Of a stretch of 12,856 nucleotides of DNA, positions 1-5,700 are shown piece by piece. Where the stretch lies: contig JAFWRV010000421.1 of NCBI GenBank assembly GCA_017519685.1, forward strand, positions 1 to 12,856. The letters are read 5' to 3'. A program made the translations under genes and the position numbers. The notes under the pieces were generated by a model, which was not told the DNA's origin, did no database searches, and saw only the letters and a program-made list of their open reading frames with translations. Source of the DNA: Clostridia bacterium (GTDB lineage: Bacteria; Bacillota; Clostridia; Oscillospirales; Acutalibacteraceae). The number at the start of each line of letters is the position of its first letter. The first letter of the stretch is position 1.

Positions 1-2
1 AG

Positions 3-2096
3 AATTATCTTGTTCATCTTTATTACGGAGCTTATATTCCCGATTCCAATGTCACATCACATAAATACAAGGGCGGATTCGCGTCATTTTCACCTCAGAA
101 CATCAATATTGAGGATAACAAATTTTCTCCCGATATCTCAATGTTTGAATATCCCGGAGAGAGCGCCGGCGATTTCCGTGAATCGGCGGTCGCAATCCGC
201 AATTCCGACGGCAACATCTCCACAGATTTCCGTTATGTGTCCCATAAAATTTATCAGGGAAAGCCGTCAATTGAGGGTATGCCCGCTCTGTGGGTCAATG
301 ACGAGTCCGACGCGGATACGCTTGAAATTCTTACGGAAGACAGCGTGACCGGCATACAGGCGGTGCTCATCTATACGGTTTTCAACAATTACGGCGCCAT
401 GACCCGCTCGGTCAGGATAGTCAACGCCTCATCAGATGCCGCGGAGATTGAGAAGGTTGCAAGCTGCTGTGTTGATTTCAACACCTGCGATTTTGATATG
501 ATTTCTCTTTACGGAAAATGGCTCAAGGAAAGAAGTTTCAACAGAGTTCCGCTTGCGAGAGCGATTCAGAGCGTGCGAAGCAAGAGGGGTTCCTCGAGCC
601 ACAATCACAATCCGTTTGCCGCGATAGTTGACCGCAATGCGAACGAGGATTTCGGCAACGTTTACGGATTCAACCTCGTTTACAGCAGCAATTTCGATTT
701 CACCGCGGAGGTTGATTCCCACGCGGGAACAAGAGTTGTGATGGGTATCAATCCAGAGGGCTTCGGCTGGCATCTCGAACCCGGAGAAACATTCTGCACA
801 CCGGAGGCGGTAATGGTCTATTCCGCAAACGGACTCGGAGAAATGAGCAGAACCTTCCACCGCCTTTATATGAATCATCTTATCAGAGGCAAATGGGCAA
901 AGGCGAAGCGTCCGCTGCTGATAAACAACTGGGAAGCCACGGGAATGGATTTCACGGGCGACAAGCTTGTTACATTCGCGGAAAGAGCCGCCGAACTCGG
1001 GCTCGATATGCTCGTTATGGATGACGGCTGGTTCGGCCACAGGGATGACGATACCACTTCTCTCGGTGACTGGCAGGTCAACGAGGAGAAACTCGGCGGA
1101 CCTCTTAACAGCTTTATTGAAAGAATCAAATCGCTCGGCCTGAAATTCGGAATCTGGTTTGAGCCCGAAATGATTTCAAGGGATTCCGATCTTTACAGAA
1201 CCCATCCCGACTGGTGCATCCACGTTCCCGGAAGAGAAAAATCCATAGCCCGTCATCAGTATGTGCTTGATTACAGCCGCAAGGATGTCAGGGACTACAT
1301 TTATTCCAAAATGTATAAGGTGCTTTCAGAGAACAGCATCGACTATCTTAAATGGGATTTCAACCGCAATCTTTCCGAGGTCGGCTCGGCTCTGCTTCCT
1401 CCCGAAAGGCAGAAGGAGGTATTCCACCGCGCGATTCTCGGTACCTACGACATAATGAACCGTCTTACGCAGGATTTCCCCGACCTGCTGATTGAAAACT
1501 GCTCCGGAGGCGGGGGCAGATTCGATTCCGGTATGCTTTATTATTCGCCTCAGATCTGGTGCAGCGACAATACCGACCCCGTTGACAGGGTTGAAATACA
1601 GTTCGGAACTTCTCTCTGTTATCCCGCTTCAACAATGGGAGCCCATGTTTCGGCAAACCGCAGAGCGGGATACAGCACAAAGGCGGATGTCGCTCTTTGG
1701 GGAACATTCGGCTATGAGCTCGATCCCAACAAGTTCACACAGGAAGAAAGAGAAACAGTCAGGGAGCAGGTATCGGAGTATCATAAGTATTATGACATTA
1801 TCCATTCGGGCGATCTTTACCGTCTGATTGCTCCTTATGAAAATGACAGGCGCGCCGCATGGATGTTCGTTTCCGAAGATAAAAACGAGGCGCTTATCAC
1901 AAGTGTTGTTATGAGAAAACCGGAAGACGCGGCGTTTTTCCTCCGTCTGAAGGGTCTTGACAGTGAGAAATACTACATTGATGACGAGAGCGGTGAGGTT
2001 TATTCCGGAGCGCTCCTGATGAATGCGGGAATATGTCTCAATGACTACGATAACAGCGACGGGTCATCATTGAAAATCTACATTCACTCTCTGTAA
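3..2096 (+). CDS. alpha-galactosidase, GH36 family (5' end outside window)
   Basis: Hydrolyses terminal alpha-1,6-galactosyl residues from melibiose and raffinose-type sugars. The frame is open from the first bases (N-Y-L-V-H-L-Y-Y-G, typical of the GH36 N-terminal beta domain), so the ATG at 141 is internal. 697 codons are visible. Numbering from nt 3: DDGWF at 340-344; WFEPEM further on; KWDFNR with the expected nucleophile Asp452; ENCSGGGGRFD; SDNTD at 521-525 with the expected acid/base Asp522; and MGAHVS. The 70-residue gap between the two aspartates equals that of Geobacillus AgaA (Asp478/Asp548, recalled from memory). Colinearity would put about 26 residues before the window, giving about 723 in all. 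The C-terminal YSGALLMNAG is also typical of the family. No frameshift or lost catalytic residue is seen. Location cannot be judged without the N-terminus; related enzymes are cytoplasmic. A terminator follows about 80 bp after the stop. Confidence 0.96.
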   Translation, partial: NYLVHLYYGAYIPDSNVTSHKYKGGFASFSPQNINIEDNKFSPDISMFEYPGESAGDFRESAVAIRNSDGNISTDFRYVSHKIYQGKPSIEGMPALWVNDESDADTLEILTEDSVTGIQAVLIYTVFNNYGAMTRSVRIVNASSDAAEIEKVASCCVDFNTCDFDMISLYGKWLKERSFNRVPLARAIQSVRSKRGSSSHNHNPFAAIVDRNANEDFGNVYGFNLVYSSNFDFTAEVDSHAGTRVVMGINPEGFGWHLEPGETFCTPEAVMVYSANGLGEMSRTFHRLYMNHLIRGKWAKAKRPLLINNWEATGMDFTGDKLVTFAERAAELGLDMLVMDDGWFGHRDDDTTSLGDWQVNEEKLGGPLNSFIERIKSLGLKFGIWFEPEMISRDSDLYRTHPDWCIHVPGREKSIARHQYVLDYSRKDVRDYIYSKMYKVLSENSIDYLKWDFNRNLSEVGSALLPPERQKEVFHRAILGTYDIMNRLTQDFPDLLIENCSGGGGRFDSGMLYYSPQIWCSDNTDPVDRVEIQFGTSLCYPASTMGAHVSANRRAGYSTKADVALWGTFGYELDPNKFTQEERETVREQVSEYHKYYDIIHSGDLYRLIAPYENDRRAAWMFVSEDKNEALITSVVMRKPEDAAFFLRLKGLDSEKYYIDDESGEVYSGALLMNAGICLNDYDNSDGSSLKIYIHSL

Positions 2097-2113
2097 AGTA
2101 TTTTGCTTTTACA
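2092..2113. promoter_or_regulatory. 22-bp dyad element, copy 1
   Basis: Perfect inverted repeat TGTAAA / TTTACA separated by 10 nt, overlapping the TAA stop (2094-2096) of the galactosidase gene. It has the same length and half-sites as the elements at 2192 and 2379. A protein operator and a short mRNA hairpin are both possible. The right part, TTTTGCTTTTAC (2101-2112), recurs exactly at 2528-2539 inside the downstream promoter. Confidence 0.55.
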
Positions 2114-2138
2114 CAATTGCCCGAATCAACGGTAAGCA

Positions 2139-2151
2139 GGGGAATTTCCCC
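2139..2151. repeat. 13-bp palindrome GGGGAATTTCCCC
   Basis: Perfect dyad centred on a single T. The loop would be too tight for a full RNA hairpin, so if functional it is more likely read as double-stranded DNA. It lies between dyad copies 1 and 2. No family is recognised, and it may be chance. Confidence 0.25.
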
Positions 2152-2176
2152 GAAAAATCAATAATCTTTGAAATGC

Positions 2177-2231
2177 ATCCGTTCCGGATTACGTAAAGTG
2201 TTTAAGCTTTACAATTCCGGAGCGGATTTTT
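2177..2231 (+). terminator. Rho-independent terminator of the galactosidase gene
   Basis: Long imperfect hairpin. ATCCGTTCCGGA (2177-2188) pairs with TCCGGAGCGGAT (2216-2227) with one G-U pair. After a small internal loop, GTAAAG (2193-2198) pairs with CTTTAC (2207-2212) around an 8-nt loop. A run of T follows at 2227-2231, and another stretch of six T lies just after. It sits about 80 bp beyond the stop codon of the alpha-galactosidase gene. The upper stem is dyad copy 2, so this site may have two roles. Confidence 0.8.
2192..2213. promoter_or_regulatory. 22-bp dyad element, copy 2
   Basis: CGTAAAGT at the left and TTTACA at the right, with the same 22-nt span as copies 1 and 3. The outermost pair is C/A, so five of six half-site pairs match. 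It starts exactly 100 bp after copy 1 and forms the upper stem of the terminator. Confidence 0.5.
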
Positions 2232-2291
2232 GACGCTTTTTTGACGAAGCATTGAAATACAAGCGGCGGCGGAATAAAAAATCTGTTACCG

Positions 2292-2339
2292 GCGGATGCT
2301 TAACCGGGCCGGTTTTTCCGGACCGGGGGCATAATCCGC
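2292..2339. other. GC-rich hairpin in intergenic region
   Basis: The inner stem CCGGGCCGG (2304-2312) pairs with CCGGACCGG (2318-2326) around a TTTTT loop with one mismatch. An outer stem GCGGAT (2292-2297) pairs with ATCCGC (2334-2339), and GC/GC (2298-2299 with 2329-2330) continues it past a bulge. There is no T run after it on the + strand. Its right arm overlaps the left arm of the next hairpin, so both cannot form in full at once. No promoter is evident between the terminator and this site. Confidence 0.5.
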
Positions 2340-2377
2340 GAAACGTCTGAAATCCGACCGCGAAAACCGCGGATTAT
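2331..2377. other. 10-bp perfect inverted repeat
   Basis: ATAATCCGCG (2331-2340) is perfectly complementary to CGCGGATTAT (2368-2377) across a 27-nt loop. It competes with the hairpin at 2292-2339 for the ATCCGC segment. It could be a transcript fold or a DNA dyad, and no known element is recognised. Confidence 0.45.
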
Positions 2378-2378
2378 T

Positions 2379-2400
2379 TGTAAAGTTAAACTCATTTACA
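2379..2400. promoter_or_regulatory. 22-bp dyad element, copy 3
   Basis: Perfect TGTAAA / TTTACA inverted repeat with a 10-nt spacer, the same geometry as copy 1. Both share TGTAAAGT as the first eight bases. It lies about 119 bp upstream of the -35 box at 2519, a plausible position for upstream control of the secreted-protein operon. Confidence 0.55.
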
Positions 2401-2518
2401 CCGAAAAATCCGCAAATTTTTGTGCGATTTGCAAAATGCAAATTCGTAAATTTCGCTAAATCGCGAAGCGCCCTAATATACAATTTATCCAAAAAAAGTT
2501 GAATTGAAACAAAAATTA
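2401..2518. other. AT-rich tract upstream of the promoter
   Basis: No gene is seen here. The stretch is rich in A and T runs with small overlapping inverted repeats, such as GCGATTT (2424-2430) with AAATCGC (2458-2464), and repeated GCAAAT/GCAAAA words. The A-tracts next to the -35 box (2491-2518) could act as an UP element or bend the DNA. No family-specific site is recognised. Confidence 0.4.
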
Positions 2519-2547
2519 TTGACACAATTTTGCTTTTACTGTATATT
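2519..2547 (+). promoter_or_regulatory. Sigma-70/sigma-A promoter of the secreted-protein operon
   Basis: Perfect -35 TTGACA (2519-2524), a 17-nt spacer, then -10 TATATT (2542-2547). The expected start is near 2553-2556, giving a 5' leader of about 245 nt before the ATG at 2799. The span 2519-2540 matches dyad copy 1 at 16 of 22 positions, including 12 identical bases in a row (TTTTGCTTTTAC, 2528-2539). A degenerate fourth copy may therefore overlap the promoter spacer and would be well placed for repression. Confidence 0.8.
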
Positions 2548-2554
2548 ATATATG

Positions 2555-2784
2555 ACATAAAATGTAACTCGGTTACTGCACCCTTTTTTCGGGGAAAGCG
2601 GTCGGCCGGGTTATAAACGGACTGCAAAAAACCGTTGGTAATGCTTCGCTTGTGCTCGATTGTGCGGCGAACGACGTTGGCAAAGGGAAACAGGGAAACC
2701 GGTCGCGGCGAGCTCCCCTTTCGGTTACCAGAAGCCGGTCGGGGGTGGATTTTACCCGCGGAATCAAGCAGTTCACAGTCAAAC
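2555..2784 (+). promoter_or_regulatory. Long, possibly structured 5' leader
   Basis: About 230 nt, much more GC-rich than the promoter upstream, with no convincing ORF. Possible helices are GTAAC/GTTAC (2564-2568 with 2572-2576) and TGGTAA/TTACCA (2636-2641 with 2725-2730). The second would enclose two further stems: TTCGC/GCGAA (2645-2649 with 2667-2671) and AAAGGG/CCCTTT (2682-2687 with 2716-2721). A small GGGT/ACCC hairpin follows (2743-2746 with 2754-2757). Together this could be a three-way junction. No known riboswitch class is matched, and helices this short can arise by chance. Confidence 0.35.
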
Positions 2785-2792
2785 AAGGAGGT
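2785..2792 (+). promoter_or_regulatory. Ribosome binding site of the dockerin protein
   Basis: AAGGAGGT is a full anti-16S match, with 6-7 nt between it and the ATG at 2799. It fixes that start, and the signal peptide begins at the same ATG. Confidence 0.92.
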
Positions 2793-2798
2793 AAGTAA

Positions 2799-5700
2799 AT
2801 GAAAAAATCACTTCGCATTCTTTCTCTCATCCTCTCTGTCGTAATGATTATGGGTTCTATGTCGCTCATCGCCAACGCTTATACTATGAACAATGGCAGA
2901 GCAACTTACAGAACTCAGGACGGTACCGGCGGACTTGTTTTCGACGATACGAACGATCCCGTTTACGACGTTCACCAGTATGCCACAATGGCACTGGATG
3001 AGATTGACCGTATGCTTCTGGCGGCTAACCTCGGCACTCTCGATATTTATATCGGAACTCTCGAGCTTGAAAGTGTTGACGGAGCCATCGCAAGTGTAAG
3101 GTCACTTTACAACAGCGTCAGTTCACTCCTTAATGTCGGCGTTCTCGGCGATGCCAGCTTGCTTGACATTTCGGCTATTCAGACAACAGCCAGAGGCAAC
3201 GGCGATATCACCGTTCTCTGGGATGCTCTTAACCTTATCGGCGACCTTAACCCGATTCTCAGACTTTATGTCAACGGCACAATCAACTTAGGCGCCGTAC
3301 AGCCCATCATCAAGGATTATGTCTTCAATGTAAGAGAACTTGTTATCGGTCTTCTTTACGGTTTAACCGATATGGAAGAGGATTACGATTACATGGAGAG
3401 CAGAACCATTCCTGCGAAGTATCAGGGCGCCAACACAGGCCTTATCTTCCTTCAGGATGTTCTCAACACCCTTGTTATAGGCGAATGGAAAAAGCTTGAT
3501 GATTTGTTCTACAATGAAAACAACAAATCTTCAAATGTTGTATTCTCGGAGTATGAATTCCACATCGGATCGGCTTCAGGCGCGATCGCTACGGAAACAA
3601 CTCCCAATACAAGCTCATATGACTATTACGGATTTGTTCATCCCGACCGCTGGGTAACCTTCGGCCTCGGCGATGCCATCCGCGTAGCCAACAACGCAGC
3701 GGCTCCCGAACCTTCATTCACTAAGGTTGATTTCAGAACCAATACACCTGTCTATGATTTCGTAGAGCCCGTTCTTCTTCATGCATACAATAACCTTCTC
3801 GTTCCCGTTCTCAACAGAATCACAAAGAACTGGATCCGTGAGAAGGCCGGATATGTATTTGATGAAAAATATACAACATTATATAAGAAAGACCTTCCCG
3901 AGTGGAGAAATTCCGATTTCACCGTAGGCTCAACGGCATATAACGCCTGCTTCGATCAGAACGGAGAGCCCGTAATCAACCCCGATTATGACTATCTCTA
4001 TCCCGGCGTCAAGCCGACTGAAACCGAAGGCGAGGAAGGTTCAGAAACCACTGAAGCCATCTTCAAGATTTTCGACGAAAATAACTTCAAGTTCCCCAAA
4101 TACATCCTTACAAGCGGACATCTTTTCATCGATGACCTCAACCGTAACGTAATCAATGTCGCGAGAAAATGTCTCAAGGCAACTGTTACTCTCAACGGCA
4201 ACGCGGTTACCGATGCAAACTACAATCCCACTGACGGACAGATTTACACCTTTACATGGACCGATCCCGATGATTCGAGCCACACCGAAAGCTTCAACGC
4301 TACTTACGGTTCAAACAATCTGCTCCTCAACAACGTCTGCAACGCTCTCAAGTTTGTCATCAACGTAACCGGCGAAGAGTTCTTCTCCGATGTCCTTATC
4401 AACAAGGGCCAGGTCAAGAACAGAACCCAGGTTAACGCTCTGACCAACCAGCAGCTTCTTGCTTACGTTATCAGATCCGTCATCAACGCGAATGTTGATT
4501 ATATGTGGATTCCCGAAAACGAGAATACACAGACCATCATCGGCGCTGCGTTTGAAGCGGTAGTTCAGCTTGCATATCAGGATCTTCCCGGATTCACATA
4601 TACCAGACCTGCGAATCCCACTGTTGAGAATATGGTTACCAAGGGCCTCGCAATCCTTATGGATATCGCGGCATATAAACTCAACAACAACATGGATACA
4701 GTTCCTCAGACAAACGGAACCGGAAGCCGTATAACCAATAACGGCTCAACCAACAACACCGGTATGCTTCCCATACTCGGAGACAGCGGCTCTTATGCTA
4801 CAAACGTACTTAAGATCGCTGCGTGGGCAATCTCCAAGTGGGTTAACACATCCTATACCGGCACTACCACCAACCCCGGCGGAACAGCGTATAATGAGGT
4901 TCTTAATATCCCCGCTGTTAACTTTGCTAAATATAACAACGGCGGTTCAACCCTTACCGAGGACGCAGTCTGGAGCGACCTTGATTATGTAATTAATTCC
5001 ATACTTCCCATCAAGTATGTTGCCGGCGCATCACAGGATCATCCCGACAACAGACCCTGGCTCCACAACGATATCTCAAATCCGGCTTCCGGCCTTGTTA
5101 TCAAGTCGTTCATCTTCGATACGGTCGTTTATCCCATCGTAGAGAATCTTGACGCCGAGCCGCTTCTCAAGCTGTTACAGAGAAACACAGCAGGCGCATT
5201 TGCTTATGATTCCATTCAGGTTATCGTTGTTGATACAGTTCACAGAATATTTGACCTTCTCTTCCCCAATGTATTTGACAACACAGTCAATACACTTGAC
5301 GGATTCCTTAACAACTCCGCTCTCGCGGGAATGGTAAGCGACCTTGCCATCACTCTTTCCTCGACAAGATCTTCAGCTTACTATTCAAACTATCAGACAG
5401 TTAACGGCAGCACAATTTACGGTAAAGGTAAAGTCATTGCCGAGTTTGCGCTTCCCATCGTATGTATGATTCTCGGTCTTTCCGATACACAGGAGTTCGG
5501 TCAGCTCGAAAACTACATTCCCGATGTTCTTCCCTCATCACCCAACAGCGCCGATTTCTATATCGCCAACGCTTCAAGCGGTGTTAACACCAGCTATATT
5601 GATGAGGACGGCAACCGTCAGGTAGATAAACTTTATACCTATAAGATTACAGCTCACTCCGTAAGCGTTATCGCCGGTCCTTCCGGTAATGTTACATACA

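Noticed and set aside
10..348. 112-codon + strand frame at the window start
   Set aside because: It overlaps the open alpha-galactosidase frame, which has clear family similarity from the first codons.
432..1040. 202-codon antisense frame within the alpha-galactosidase gene
   Set aside because: A shadow of a gene with strong family motifs on the + strand. There is no ribosome binding site and the composition is not protein-like.
2240..2285. Possible second promoter starting with TTGACG
   Set aside because: No acceptable -10 hexamer lies 16-19 nt downstream; the expected position is GC-rich.
2681..2735. Riboswitch-like words (AGGGAAACCGGT, GGTTACC) recalling cobalamin and c-di-GMP riboswitches
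   Set aside because: The other conserved blocks of those classes (for example GCCACTG, or the paired GGGCAAA/GACGCAAAGCC segments) are missing, and the order is wrong.
2286..2786. 166-codon antisense frame across the intergenic region
   Set aside because: It has no ribosome binding site or ATG start, runs across the clear + strand promoter and leader, and its translation resembles no protein.
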